Assembly: GCA_014380615.1 (NCBI GenBank)
Contig: JACMJM010000010.1
Location: forward strand, 1-64,000
Length of the DNA stretch: 64,000 bases
From: Sphingobacteriaceae bacterium
GTDB taxonomy: Bacteria > Bacteroidota > Bacteroidia > Sphingobacteriales > Sphingobacteriaceae
Reading direction: 5' to 3'
In this document: one piece after another, positions 33,204-42,044 of the stretch
Position numbering within the stretch: position 1 is the stretch's first letter
Layout of the letters: each line of letters opens with the position of its first letter
Made by a program: the position numbers and the translations under genes
Notes under the pieces: model-generated
Database searches by the model: none
What the model was told of the DNA's origin: nothing
The model's input: the letters and a program-made list of their open reading frames with translations, nothing else

Positions 33204-33512
33204 ATGATAGCGAGTATTTTATTGCAAATGAGTGTTTCGGGAATTATGAATTTTGTTCCGATGATCTTGATCGTAATAGTGTTTTATTTCTTTATGATCC
33301 GCCCTCAAATGAGTAAGGCTAAAGAACAAAAGAAATTTGTTGAAGCAATTAAGAAGGGCGATAAAGTAGTTACTACAGCCGGAATCCACGGACGTATAGT
33401 TGATCTTAACGAATCAACGGTAGTTCTGGAAGTAGAAGGAGGGGGTAAAATTCGCTTTGACAAATCGGCCATTTCATTAGATGCTTCGAAGGTTGTGAAC
33501 ACTAAAGCGTAA
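33204..33512 (+). CDS. yajC: Sec translocon accessory protein YajC
   Basis: 102 residues: one membrane helix (about 13-32, MNFVPMILIVIVFYFFMIRP) followed by KAKEQKKFVEAIKKGDKVVT and the family block TTAGIHGRIVDLNESTVVLE. Associates with SecDF (encoded at 47651-50644 here). Followed by a terminator. Confidence 0.93.
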   Translation: MIASILLQMSVSGIMNFVPMILIVIVFYFFMIRPQMSKAKEQKKFVEAIKKGDKVVTTAGIHGRIVDLNESTVVLEVEGGGKIRFDKSAISLDASKVVNTKA

Positions 33513-33531
33513 TAATTTTTTTTTTATAATG

Positions 33532-33557
33532 TGCCCTGCCATAAGCGGGGCATTTTT
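33532..33557 (+). terminator. Intrinsic terminator after yajC
   Basis: TGCCCTGC, loop CATAA, GCGGGGCA, then TTTTTG. An 8-bp stem with one G-T pair. Confidence 0.8.
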
Positions 33558-33593
33558 GTTATTAAGATATTGTAATTTAGTTTTAAAAAATTA

Positions 33594-34538
33594 ATGCCGA
33601 TAGTTTCACTTACCAGAATTGAACGACGAAAGATCTCAGTTTTTTTGAGCTGTTTACTTCTTGCGGTATTCTGCTGGCTTTTTTTTGCTTTATCCAAGGA
33701 TTACGAGTACAAGGTTAATTCTAAGCTTAATTTTACTAACCCTCCGCTAAATAAAGCTTATCACCCCCTGCAAGACGATACAGTTACTTTAAAATTACGA
33801 GGAACTGGCTGGCAGCTTCTTTTTTCGAAGTTGAAACTGCGCCCGCGAATAATCCATGTTAGTTTAAAACCCCTTAATTTCAATAATTACATTACCATTT
33901 CCAGTCAGTTAAGGGATATAAATCGTCAGTTCGAGTCGAACCAGGAAGTAGTTTCGGTATTACCGGATACGTTGTTTTTTGATTTCACGAGAAGAATTAC
34001 CAAAAAGGTTCCGGTGAAACTACTGTATAAACTTTCTTTTTTAAAGCCCTACGGAATCTCGGGGCCAATTAGGCTTGAGCCGGCGACAGTGATTGTTACG
34101 GGTGCGGCAGAGGATTTAAAAGACATAAATTTCTGGCCTACAGACAGCTTGTCGCTAAGCGGAGTTGCCGCTCAGGTGAATACAAAACTGGGCTTTCAAA
34201 AGGGCCTGAAAAATAATGTGGATGTTTACCCGAAATTTGTGAAGGTTGTGGTTCCTGTAGATGAATTCACCGAAAAAGTGATCGAAATCCCTATCGAAAT
34301 AGAAAACAATCCGGGCAGAGACGTTAAGCTTGTGCCGGAGAAGGCCAGAATAACGTTATTAACCGCATTAGGAAATTATTCGAAAGTAGACAGGCAATCG
34401 CTAAAGGTTAATGTAGACTTTGATAACTGGGTTAAAAATAAATATCCGCAATTGCCGCTGCGGATTGTAAAGTTCCCTTCTTTTTGTAAGTTGGTAAAAA
34501 CTGAGCCTCAAACTATTGATTTCCTGGTAGAAGACTGA
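33594..34538 (+). CDS. YbbR-like domain protein
   Basis: 314 residues with one N-terminal membrane anchor (about 13-32: ISVFLSCLLLAVFCWLFFAL) and YbbR-type beta-rich repeats in the extracytoplasmic part (PPLNKAYHPLQDDTVTLKLRG; TKKVPVKLLYKL; VIEIPIEIENNPGRDVKLVP). In Bacillota related proteins regulate c-di-AMP synthesis; no diadenylate cyclase is next to it here. It overlaps coaE by one base. Confidence 0.82.
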   Translation: MPIVSLTRIERRKISVFLSCLLLAVFCWLFFALSKDYEYKVNSKLNFTNPPLNKAYHPLQDDTVTLKLRGTGWQLLFSKLKLRPRIIHVSLKPLNFNNYITISSQLRDINRQFESNQEVVSVLPDTLFFDFTRRITKKVPVKLLYKLSFLKPYGISGPIRLEPATVIVTGAAEDLKDINFWPTDSLSLSGVAAQVNTKLGFQKGLKNNVDVYPKFVKVVVPVDEFTEKVIEIPIEIENNPGRDVKLVPEKARITLLTALGNYSKVDRQSLKVNVDFDNWVKNKYPQLPLRIVKFPSFCKLVKTEPQTIDFLVED

Positions 34539-35134
34539 TGTTGAAAATAGGCATAACCGGAGGGATCGGAAGCGGAAAAACCACTGTTTGTAAAGTTTTT
34601 GAGTTACAAAAGATCCCGGTATTTTATGCCGATTCGCAGGCTAAGGCTCTAATGCACACCGATCAATTGCTGATGGAGCAGATTAAGAACCATTTTGGGT
34701 CGGATGTTTACTCGGAACAAGGGGTTTTAAATCGAAAGTATTTAGCGGCTATTGTTTTTAGTGATGAAGATATGTTGAAGAAACTAAACTCATTTGTGCA
34801 TCCCGCGGTTTTCAGAGCTTTTGATAGCTGGGTATTACAACAAAGTTCTCCTTACGTAATTAAAGAAGCCGCCTTGCTTTTCGAAAGCGGATCGTTCAAA
34901 AAATGCGATTTTACCGTTTTGGTCACATCGCCCGAAAATCTAAAGGTCTCCAGAATAATTAAGCGGGATTCTATTACTGCTGACGATGTTTTAAAGCGTA
35001 TGAACAAGCAATTAAGTGATGAGGAAAAGGAAGAGTTAGCAGATTTCGTGTTGTGTAATGACGAAAAGCAGTTGTTAATACCTCAAGTACTTAATCTTCA
35101 CAACGAATTTTTAAACCGTTCATCATCTCTTTAA
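34538..35134 (+). CDS. coaE: Dephospho-CoA kinase
   Basis: 198 residues. Last step of coenzyme A synthesis, phosphorylating dephospho-CoA. P-loop GITGGIGSGKTTV (about 4-16), VFYADSQAKALMH, LLFESGSFKKCDF, and the lid with SRIIKRDSITADDV. Coupled at both ends by one-base overlaps. Confidence 0.95.
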   Translation: MLKIGITGGIGSGKTTVCKVFELQKIPVFYADSQAKALMHTDQLLMEQIKNHFGSDVYSEQGVLNRKYLAAIVFSDEDMLKKLNSFVHPAVFRAFDSWVLQQSSPYVIKEAALLFESGSFKKCDFTVLVTSPENLKVSRIIKRDSITADDVLKRMNKQLSDEEKEELADFVLCNDEKQLLIPQVLNLHNEFLNRSSSL

Positions 35135-36075
35135 TGATTCTGAATGATTTTCTAAGCTTTAACGAAAAGGGCCTCTATTGTTCATATGGAGATTTCTATC
35201 TCGACCCTCAACAGCCCGTTGACCGGGCGGTAATTTCGCATGCCCACGGTGACCATGCCACCGGAGGCAGCAATAAAAATTATTGTACCCCGGCTACCGC
35301 CGCAATTATGAAGCTGCGCTTAAAAAAGAACGCCGGACGTGAATTCTATACGTTCAGTTTCAATACAAAATTCAGAATTAACGAGGTAGACATTACATTT
35401 TACCCCGCGGGCCATATTTTAGGTTCGGCATTGGTTTTAATGGAGTATAAAGGTGTTCGATATTTGTATACGGGCGATTTTAAACTGCAGGAAGATTGTA
35501 CATGTGAGCCGCTTGAACTGGTAAATGCTGATGTGTTTATCACCGAAACTACTTTTGCTGATCCTGCGGTAATTCATCCCCTGGTAGAGGGTGAGATAAA
35601 GAAGTTAAACAGCTCCGATCACAACGTGTTGCTTGGGGCGTATTCTTTAGGTAAAAGCCAGCGGTTAATCCATCTTATTAATAAGTATTGCCCTCAAAGA
35701 AAAGTTTTCCTGCATCATTCGATGCTCCCTATAACCAAAATTTACGAATCGTTTGCTTACCATCCGGGGAGCTATGAACCCTATAACCGGAAGCTTATGA
35801 AATCGCCAGGACAGGGTTTTGTATATATCGTTCCTCCGCTTACCTTTAACAGCTATTTCAGAGCCAAAAATGTGCTTAGAGTATTTGCTTCCGGATGGAA
35901 AAAATTGCAGTATCAAAACGATTTGGAGTTGTATATTTCGGATCATGCCGACTGGAACGATATACTTGAGAGTATAGAAAAAGTTAATCCCCTTGAAGTG
36001 TGGACCTTACATGGTGACGGTGCCCATTTAAAAAAACATTTTGAAGGAAAACTGTTGGTAAAGATTTTAAACTAA
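35134..36075 (+). CDS. Metallo-beta-lactamase-fold exonuclease-like protein
   Basis: 313 residues. Metal motif SHAHGDHATGG (about 34-44), PAGHILGSALV (about 90), YTGDFKLQED (about 112), ITETTFADP, and a distal SDHADW plus WTLHGDG (about 290). Resembles CPSF/SNM1-like exonuclease proteins of DNA repair in bacteria. No ligase or helicase partner is beside it, so repair is inference. Overlaps a DUF5522 gene by one base. Confidence 0.8.
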   Translation: MILNDFLSFNEKGLYCSYGDFYLDPQQPVDRAVISHAHGDHATGGSNKNYCTPATAAIMKLRLKKNAGREFYTFSFNTKFRINEVDITFYPAGHILGSALVLMEYKGVRYLYTGDFKLQEDCTCEPLELVNADVFITETTFADPAVIHPLVEGEIKKLNSSDHNVLLGAYSLGKSQRLIHLINKYCPQRKVFLHHSMLPITKIYESFAYHPGSYEPYNRKLMKSPGQGFVYIVPPLTFNSYFRAKNVLRVFASGWKKLQYQNDLELYISDHADWNDILESIEKVNPLEVWTLHGDGAHLKKHFEGKLLVKILN

Positions 36076-36248
36076 TGCTGAAAGAAGGGGATGATTATTA
36101 TTTGATAGAAGGCGGATATATGGTGTTTACAAAAGAATATCATTTAAAACGTGGCTATTGTTGTAAAAATGGCTGTAAGCATTGCCCATGGCCCAAACCC
36201 ATTAACCAGCATACAGAAACAAACAAAATAGAAAAAAAGGAATTATAA
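36075..36248 (+). CDS. DUF5522 small Cys-rich protein
   Basis: 57 residues, starting in the TAATG overlap. Core motif RGYCCKNGCKHCPW with four cysteines (residues 29, 30, 34 and 37), a probable metal-binding knuckle, preceded by MLKEGDDYYLIEGGYMVFT. The family is short, cytoplasmic and of unknown function, mostly Bacteroidota. Too short for routine gene finders but clearly real from motif and position. Confidence 0.82.
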   Translation: MLKEGDDYYLIEGGYMVFTKEYHLKRGYCCKNGCKHCPWPKPINQHTETNKIEKKEL

Positions 36249-36264
36249 GTAGGAACATCTAAAA

Positions 36265-36711
36265 ATGGAATTGGAAAAAGAAATACAAACCAAGTTTGAA
36301 AACGACTATCATAAAGTAGTTGTAAACACCATTTATACCTATGGCTGGATTACCGATTTACTAAAACAACGCTTAGGAAAGTATAAGATTACTACGCAGC
36401 AATTTAATGTATTGCGGATATTGCGCGGGCAGTATCCGGGGCCGGCTACAATTAATCTTTTGAAGGATAGGATGTTGGATAAAATGTCTGATGCTTCGCG
36501 TATTGTTGAACGGTTGGTTCAAAAGGGCCTGGTAACGCGGTGTGTTAATCAGAAAGACCGCAGAGCGGTAGATATTGTTATTAATGATAAAGGACTGGAG
36601 CTTCTGAAAAAATTAGACCCGGTAATTACCCCCATTGATGTTCTAAAAGCAAATCTTACTGAAACAGAAGCGAAGCAATTAAATTTCCTGCTGGATAAGC
36701 TTAGGGGATAA
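36265..36711 (+). CDS. MarR-family transcriptional regulator
   Basis: 148 residues with a winged helix (about 42-108): KITTQQFNVLRILRGQYPGP, LLKDRMLDKMSDASRIVERL, VQKGLVTRCVNQKDRRAVDI. The DRR wing is typical. Controlled genes unknown; 16 bp after the DUF5522 gene and convergent with the ZIP transporter. Confidence 0.88.
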   Translation: MELEKEIQTKFENDYHKVVVNTIYTYGWITDLLKQRLGKYKITTQQFNVLRILRGQYPGPATINLLKDRMLDKMSDASRIVERLVQKGLVTRCVNQKDRRAVDIVINDKGLELLKKLDPVITPIDVLKANLTETEAKQLNFLLDKLRG

Positions 36712-36718
36712 GATTTTA

Positions 36719-37432
36719 TTATTCTATTAAAAAATTCAGCAATGCGATTCCTATACCCGCAAGTACCGCTGTCAGTTTCCGGATATTAAAGTGATGGTCA
36801 ACGCTTGATTCAAACAGTATCGTTGTTGATATATGTAAGAAGATGCCGATAACAATGGCCATTATCCGGTCGAAATAATTTGTAAGATCTCCGATAGAAC
36901 CATTGCTTAAGCCCTCGCTAAAAATATATCCCAATGGCGACATTACAGAAAACAAGATAAGCAGGAGTATAATAGGCCTCTTAGGGATTTTATTTTGCGT
37001 TAGCACACTCGCCAGAGCAAACGACGCCGGGATATGGTGAAGGCCTATGCCGAAAAGAAGCTGGTTGTGGTGCCCCTGAGCAAGTGGCATTCCCTCTAAA
37101 AAAGCATGTAAACATAAGCTTATCATAATCCCGTAAGGAAACACATAATGCTCGTGGTGATGTTTATGGATGTGGCCATGCTCTATACCTTCCGAAAATT
37201 GCTCGAGCAGGATTTGAAATAAAAACCCTCCCAGTACAAATAAACCTATGCTATGGTCGCCGTCGTGATATACTTCGGGAATGAGATGCAATATTGTGAT
37301 GGCGAACAAGTAAGCACCGCTAAAAGAGAGGATTAGTTTAAGTCGTTGCGAATTATCTTTTTTCAATAAAAAGATCGCCATACCGCCTAAAAAGCAACTT
37401 AAAAATAAAAGGATTAGTTTCCAGATTTCCAT
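36719..37432 (-). CDS. ZIP-family divalent metal transporter
   Basis: 237 residues, about seven to eight helices. A His-rich loop HGHIHKHHHEHYVF (about 83-98) and the helix IV motif LCLHAFLEGMPLAQGHHNQL (about 105-125), followed by GIGLHHIPASFALASVL. Probable zinc or iron uptake. Start overlaps the PAP2 gene by 19 bp. Confidence 0.86.
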   Translation of the reverse strand: MEIWKLILLFLSCFLGGMAIFLLKKDNSQRLKLILSFSGAYLFAITILHLIPEVYHDGDHSIGLFVLGGFLFQILLEQFSEGIEHGHIHKHHHEHYVFPYGIMISLCLHAFLEGMPLAQGHHNQLLFGIGLHHIPASFALASVLTQNKIPKRPIILLLILFSVMSPLGYIFSEGLSNGSIGDLTNYFDRIMAIVIGIFLHISTTILFESSVDHHFNIRKLTAVLAGIGIALLNFLIE

Positions 37433-37995
37433 TGCTTTTCGAATTTAAAAGTTAAAAATAAAGTACTTGTCAGGTATCCGATCAGGCAGCCCAATAGGGC
37501 ACCGGTAGTAACGTCGACGGGGAAGTGAACACCTACATAAACCTGAGCGAAAGCAATACTAAACGCCCAGATAAAAGCGAGCGGTGCTACCCATTTCCAT
37601 CTGGAATAAAACGTGCCTGTTAAAAACATGGCCATCCCGAAATGATTTGTGGCATGTGTTGACGGGAAACTAAAGCCACTGCCGCAAGTAACCCGAATGT
37701 TCATTTCATCTTTGAGGCTAAGGTCGTTGCAGGGGCGTAAACGCTCGAAAGCAGGTTTAACAACAGAGGCCGAAAAGTAATCGCAAATGCCGAAAGTAAG
37801 CACCAGGAAAAGCAGGCACATCCAGCCCCGCTTGCCATAATTTCGCGCTAAAAAAACGATAAGAAATAAGTATAAAGGTGCCCAAAAATAGCGGTTCCTT
37901 AAAAAAGGCATAATCCAATCAAAGAAAGGATTTGATAACCCTTTATTGATTGCCAAAAATAGCTGTTGGTCAAACTGGATTAATTGTTCAAGCAT
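37414..37995 (-). CDS. PAP2-family membrane phosphatase
   Basis: 193 residues, multi-helix. Motif C1 KPAFERLRPCND (about 87), C2 FPSTHATNHFG (about 113), C3 YVGVHFPVDVTTGALLG (about 152). Likely dephosphorylates undecaprenyl or lipid pyrophosphates at the outer face of the inner membrane. Overlaps the methyltransferase gene by 8 bp and the ZIP gene by 19. Confidence 0.88.
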   Translation of the reverse strand: MLEQLIQFDQQLFLAINKGLSNPFFDWIMPFLRNRYFWAPLYLFLIVFLARNYGKRGWMCLLFLVLTFGICDYFSASVVKPAFERLRPCNDLSLKDEMNIRVTCGSGFSFPSTHATNHFGMAMFLTGTFYSRWKWVAPLAFIWAFSIAFAQVYVGVHFPVDVTTGALLGCLIGYLTSTLFLTFKFEKQWKSGN

Positions 37996-38725
37996 CAGTT
38001 TTACTGCAAATAAATATTAAACGGTCTGATTGCCCCTCATCAAAAGCATCCAGAGAATAATTGCCAAAATATTCAATTATCCTGAAACCGCTGAGTTTAA
38101 ATAGCTTTTCAAAGTCGGCAAAAGAAAAGGCTTTAACATCTTCCTGGAATTTATAGTCTTTATTTTTGTCCTTAAATTCGATCGACTTAATAATCCGACC
38201 TTGTTTTACTTCTTTACTGATATTGAAATCTATTCCCTGAGCAGTTTTTAACTCTCTGTTTGTAAGATTAGTAAGAATTTTTTGACTGTTAAAATAATCC
38301 AGAACAAGCAGGCCGTCTTTTTTTAACGATTTTCTGAATGATTTCAACGCGTTAACATTATCACGGTCGCTGGCAAAGTATCCGAAGCTTGTAAATAGAT
38401 TAAACGCCAAATCAAAGTAGTTTATAAAAAGCAGGTTTCTCATGTCGTGCTGAAAGAATTTTAATCTTTCGTTTTCGAACTGCTTGGCGTACTTAATACT
38501 TGAGAAAGAAAGATCAATGCCTGTTACATCAAACCCTTTTTTATTTAAATATATGGAATGACGGCCTTTTCCGCAGGCAATATCGAGCATTCGGGATTCC
38601 TGTGCGGGTTTTAAATGCTCGCATAGGTTATCAATAAAAAATTCAGCTTCGGAATCATTCCGCTGGTGGTATAAAATGTGATAATAAGGAGAGTTGAACC
38701 AATTTTGGTACCACTTTGCTGCCAT
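37988..38725 (-). CDS. Class I SAM-dependent methyltransferase
   Basis: 245 residues. AdoMet motif I LDIACGKGRHSIYLNKKG (about 44-61), motif II-like FDLAFNLFTSFGYF (about 103-116), LVLDYFNSQ. Substrate unknown. First gene of the three-gene minus-strand group ending at 36719. Confidence 0.85.
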   Translation of the reverse strand: MAAKWYQNWFNSPYYHILYHQRNDSEAEFFIDNLCEHLKPAQESRMLDIACGKGRHSIYLNKKGFDVTGIDLSFSSIKYAKQFENERLKFFQHDMRNLLFINYFDLAFNLFTSFGYFASDRDNVNALKSFRKSLKKDGLLVLDYFNSQKILTNLTNRELKTAQGIDFNISKEVKQGRIIKSIEFKDKNKDYKFQEDVKAFSFADFEKLFKLSGFRIIEYFGNYSLDAFDEGQSDRLIFICSKTDA

Positions 38726-38832
38726 ATAGAATTTTAAAAGCCTGCAAATATAGATAAATAAGCTTTCGTGCCGCTTTTAAGGTTGGGGGTTCCTCTTTAT
38801 ATTCTTACTTTTGACCTCCAAAACACAAAAAG

Positions 38833-40215
38833 GTGACTCTAATTAAATCAATTTCAGGTATCAGAGGAATAATAGGCGGAACTCCCGGAAACGGTTTAAC
38901 CCCGGTTGATATATTAAAATTTACAGCCGCATTCGGTATGTGGACCTCACAAAAGAGCGGTATAAAGAAAATCGTTATCGGGAGGGATGCACGCATCTCG
39001 GGCGAAATGGTTCGAAATCTTATAGCAGGTACGCTGCAAAGCATTGGCGTTGATGTAATTGATTTAGGACTGTCGACTACACCAACAGTAGAAATAGCTG
39101 TTCCGGATGAGAAGGCGGGCGGAGGAATAATTATTACCGCCAGCCATAATCCAAAACAATGGAATGCTTTAAAACTTTTAAATCAAGACGGCGAGTTTAT
39201 CAGCGAAGCCGACGGTAAAGAAGTACTCGAACTTGCCGAGCAACTTGATATGGCGTTTGCCGATGTAAATCAGCTTGGGAAGATTACACTGGATGATTCT
39301 TATCTTAAAAAACATATCGATAAAGTTTTAGCACTTCCGTTGGTAGATGTTGAAGCTATCCGTAAAGCAAATTTTAGAGTGGCGATTGATTGCGTAAATT
39401 CCAGCGGCGGGATTTTCGTTCCGGCATTATTAAAAGCCTTAGGCGTAGATACTGTTTTCGAGTTGTATTGCACACCCGACGGTCATTTTCCACACAATCC
39501 AGAGCCACTGCCCGAAAATTTGCTGGCCCTTTCTCAGGAAGTTTTATCTAAAAAAGCTCATCTGGGAATCGCCGTTGACCCCGACGTAGATCGTTTGTGT
39601 TTTGTATGCGAGGATGGCAGTATGTTCGGTGAAGAATATACTCTCGTTGCTGTTGCCGATTATGTGTTGAAAAATACTCCGGGCAATACAGTTTCCAATC
39701 TTTCTTCAACTCGTGCTTTGCGCGATGTAACAGAGGCTTCGGGTAACCAATACAATGCCGCTGCGGTAGGAGAGGTGAATGTGGTGAATAAAATGAAGGA
39801 AACCAATGCGGTAATTGGCGGAGAAGGTAATGGCGGCGTAATTTATCCAGAATCGCATTACGGCCGCGACGCTTTGGTTGGTATCGCCTTATTTTTGACA
39901 CATTTGGCTAAGTCAGGCAAGTCTATATCGGTTTTAAGAAGTTCATATCCTGGTTATTTTATTTCAAAAAACAAAATAACCTTAACGCCAGAGATGGATA
40001 TCGATGCCTTATTAAAGAAGGTAGAGGAAAAATATAAAAATCAGCCATATTCTACTATCGACGGGTTGAAGATTGAGTTTGACAAGCAGTGGGTTCATTT
40101 ACGCCGGTCTAATACAGAGCCGATCATCAGGATTTACTCAGAGGGAGATTCGGAAACCGTAGCTGCTAACCTCGCTAATAAGATAATTGCGGATATTAAG
40201 GAGATTTTACAATAA
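38833..40215 (+). CDS. glmM: Phosphoglucosamine mutase (phosphohexomutase family)
   Basis: 460 residues; start codon is GTG, which places the first residues at TLIKSISGIRG as in the family. Converts glucosamine-6-phosphate to glucosamine-1-phosphate for UDP-GlcNAc synthesis. Active-site serine loop TASHNPKQWNALKLL (about 98-112), metal loop DPDVDRLCFV (about 246-255), sugar loop GEGNGGVIYPE (about 333-343), phosphate loop RRSNTEPIIRIYSE (about 426). A phosphomannomutase/phosphoglucomutase role cannot be fully excluded. Confidence 0.85.
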   Translation: MTLIKSISGIRGIIGGTPGNGLTPVDILKFTAAFGMWTSQKSGIKKIVIGRDARISGEMVRNLIAGTLQSIGVDVIDLGLSTTPTVEIAVPDEKAGGGIIITASHNPKQWNALKLLNQDGEFISEADGKEVLELAEQLDMAFADVNQLGKITLDDSYLKKHIDKVLALPLVDVEAIRKANFRVAIDCVNSSGGIFVPALLKALGVDTVFELYCTPDGHFPHNPEPLPENLLALSQEVLSKKAHLGIAVDPDVDRLCFVCEDGSMFGEEYTLVAVADYVLKNTPGNTVSNLSSTRALRDVTEASGNQYNAAAVGEVNVVNKMKETNAVIGGEGNGGVIYPESHYGRDALVGIALFLTHLAKSGKSISVLRSSYPGYFISKNKITLTPEMDIDALLKKVEEKYKNQPYSTIDGLKIEFDKQWVHLRRSNTEPIIRIYSEGDSETVAANLANKIIADIKEILQ

Positions 40216-40320
40216 TAAGGAGTGAAGGAAGGAAGGAAGGATAGAAGGATTGAAGGGGAGAATGATAGAATGATAGAAGGATAGAAGGATAGAATGAATG
40301 ATAAATAAATAATAATAATA
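40216..40320. repeat. Low-complexity purine-rich array (left flank)
   Basis: About 100 bp of 4-bp periodic GAAG/GATA/GAAT/GATG units (AAGGAAGGAAGGATAGAAGG, then AGAATGATAGAATGATAG) ending in TAA triplets. Reverse-complement style partner of the array at 40690-40800 across the S23 gene. Confidence 0.85.
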
Positions 40321-40689
40321 ATGGAGATAGATAAAATTGAATTTATTGAAGCATTTAAAACAAGAACGAAAAAGTTTGTAGTTGAGAACATTCGGTTTTA
40401 TCAAACTCTTCCTAAAACAGAAGAGGCGAGGATTATAGGCAAACAGTTACTACGCTCATCATCATCGGTAGGAGCAAATTATCGTGCAGCTTGCAGAGGT
40501 AGGTCTAAAGCTGAGTTCTTTTCTAAAATAAGTATCGTAGTAGAGGAGGCCGATGAGTCTGTATTTTGGATAGAGGTTTTAACGGAAGCAGAAATAGTCC
40601 CCCAGCAAAAGATAATACATCTTCTGAAAGAGGCCAAAGAAATTCTTGCTATTGTGTCAAAAGCCAGAAAAACCGCTTCAAATAGATAA
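40321..40689 (+). CDS. Four-helix bundle protein (S23 / 23S rRNA intervening-sequence family)
   Basis: 122 residues, all helical, with the family blocks KKFVVENIRFYQTLPKTEEA, IIGKQLLRSSSSVGANYRAA and SKAEFFSKISIVVEEADESV. The family was named from proteins encoded in 23S rRNA intervening sequences but occurs widely as stand-alone genes, including beside diversity-generating retroelements (no reverse transcriptase here). The gene sits exactly between two inverted low-complexity arrays, suggesting it travels as a unit. Molecular role unknown. Confidence 0.9.
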   Translation: MEIDKIEFIEAFKTRTKKFVVENIRFYQTLPKTEEARIIGKQLLRSSSSVGANYRAACRGRSKAEFFSKISIVVEEADESVFWIEVLTEAEIVPQQKIIHLLKEAKEILAIVSKARKTASNR

Positions 40690-40800
40690 AGCAAAGTACA
40701 CCTATTCATTCAATCACTCATTCATTCATTTACTCAATCACTCAATCACTCACTCACTCAATCACTCATTCACTCACTCATTCATTCATTCATTCCCTCC
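40690..40800. repeat. Low-complexity ATTC/ACTC array (right flank)
   Basis: About 100 bp of 4-bp units ATTC, ACTC and AATC (for example CATTCATTCAATCACTCATT and CACTCACTCAATCACTC). The reverse complement is a GAAT/GAGT array, matching in style and orientation the one at 40216. Confidence 0.85.
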
Positions 40801-40810
40801 CCACTAACCC

Positions 40811-41935
40811 ATGCGTGTTTATCTCGATAATGCAGCGACCACTCCTCTGGCTCCGGAAGTTTTAAAGGAGATGTATAGAGTTATGGAAAGCCACTTTGGC
40901 AATCCATCTTCTATTCACGCCCATGGGCGGGAGGCACGTACAGTTATTGAAAAAGCACGTAAAAAGGTAGCCTCGCTCTTAAATACCTCTCCTTCAGAAA
41001 TATTTTTCACATCAGGCGGAACCGAGGCCGACAATATGGCTATCAGGTGCGGTATAGTCGACCATAATATTAAGCATGCGGTAACTACAAGGATAGAACA
41101 CCATGCCGTGCTTCACACGCTCGAAGCCATGCAGAAAAGTGGTTTGATTCAATTGAGTTTTGTCGATGTAGATTCAAAGGGTAATGTTAATTTGGATCAC
41201 CTGGAAGAATTGCTCTCGAATAACGAACGTAGCTTTGTTTCGCTGATGCACGCCAATAATGAGATAGGAACTCTCACGGATATCGCTGCGGTGGGAGAGA
41301 TTTGTAAAAAGTACAATGCTATCTTCCATTGCGATACTGTTCAAACGATGGGTCATTACCCTATCGATCTGCAAACTATTAAGGTCGATTTTGTTACCTG
41401 TGCGGCACATAAATTTCACGGGCCTAAAGGAGTAGGATTTTTATACATAAGTCATACGTTGAAAATTAATCCTATGATTTATGGGGGAGCCCAGGAAAGA
41501 AATATGCGCGGCGGAACAGAAAATTTATATGGGATTGTAGGTTTGGCGAAGGCTCTTGAACTTGCTCATAACGATATGGAGGCTCATCATCAATATATTC
41601 AGAATCTGAAAACGTATATGATCGATGAACTGACTGTAAGTATACCCGGACTGGAGTTTAACGGAGAGACCGAAGCCGACAAAAGTTTGTATACCGTACT
41701 TAACGTACTGTTTCCCGAAACCGATCTTGCGGACATGCTCCTTTTTAACCTGGATATTGCGGGCATATCAGTATCCGGAGGCAGCGCATGCAGTTCGGGC
41801 ACAAATATAGGTTCTCATGTACTCGAAGGCATCGGCTCCAATCCTAATCGCCCGGCGGTTCGATTCTCGTTTAGTAAATTTAATACCAAAGACGAAATCG
41901 ATTTCGTGTTAGAAAAGCTTAATAGCCTGTTCTAG
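40811..41935 (+). CDS. Cysteine desulfurase (NifS/IscS family)
   Basis: 374 residues, PLP-dependent, takes sulfur from cysteine for Fe-S cluster or thiolation use. N-terminal YLDNAATTPLAPEVL; PLP lysine in TCAAHKFHGPKGVGFLY (about Lys197); catalytic cysteine in SVSGGSACSSGTNIGSHVL (about Cys323). No scaffold gene is adjacent, so the recipient pathway is open. Confidence 0.92.
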   Translation: MRVYLDNAATTPLAPEVLKEMYRVMESHFGNPSSIHAHGREARTVIEKARKKVASLLNTSPSEIFFTSGGTEADNMAIRCGIVDHNIKHAVTTRIEHHAVLHTLEAMQKSGLIQLSFVDVDSKGNVNLDHLEELLSNNERSFVSLMHANNEIGTLTDIAAVGEICKKYNAIFHCDTVQTMGHYPIDLQTIKVDFVTCAAHKFHGPKGVGFLYISHTLKINPMIYGGAQERNMRGGTENLYGIVGLAKALELAHNDMEAHHQYIQNLKTYMIDELTVSIPGLEFNGETEADKSLYTVLNVLFPETDLADMLLFNLDIAGISVSGGSACSSGTNIGSHVLEGIGSNPNRPAVRFSFSKFNTKDEIDFVLEKLNSLF

Positions 41936-42044
41936 GTAATTTATATTAATTAAAGCTTAAGATTATTTTTTTCTGTTTTTGCAAAACAAAGTAGGTAAGC
42001 CCCGCTGTTCTAGTAGTATAATATTTACCTAAAACTAGAGAGAC

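Noticed and set aside
40321..40689. S23-type gene as part of a diversity-generating retroelement.
   Set aside because: No reverse transcriptase or template/variable repeat pair in the window.
40216..40800. Low-complexity arrays considered as a CRISPR.
   Set aside because: Period is 4 bp with no unique spacers and no cas genes.
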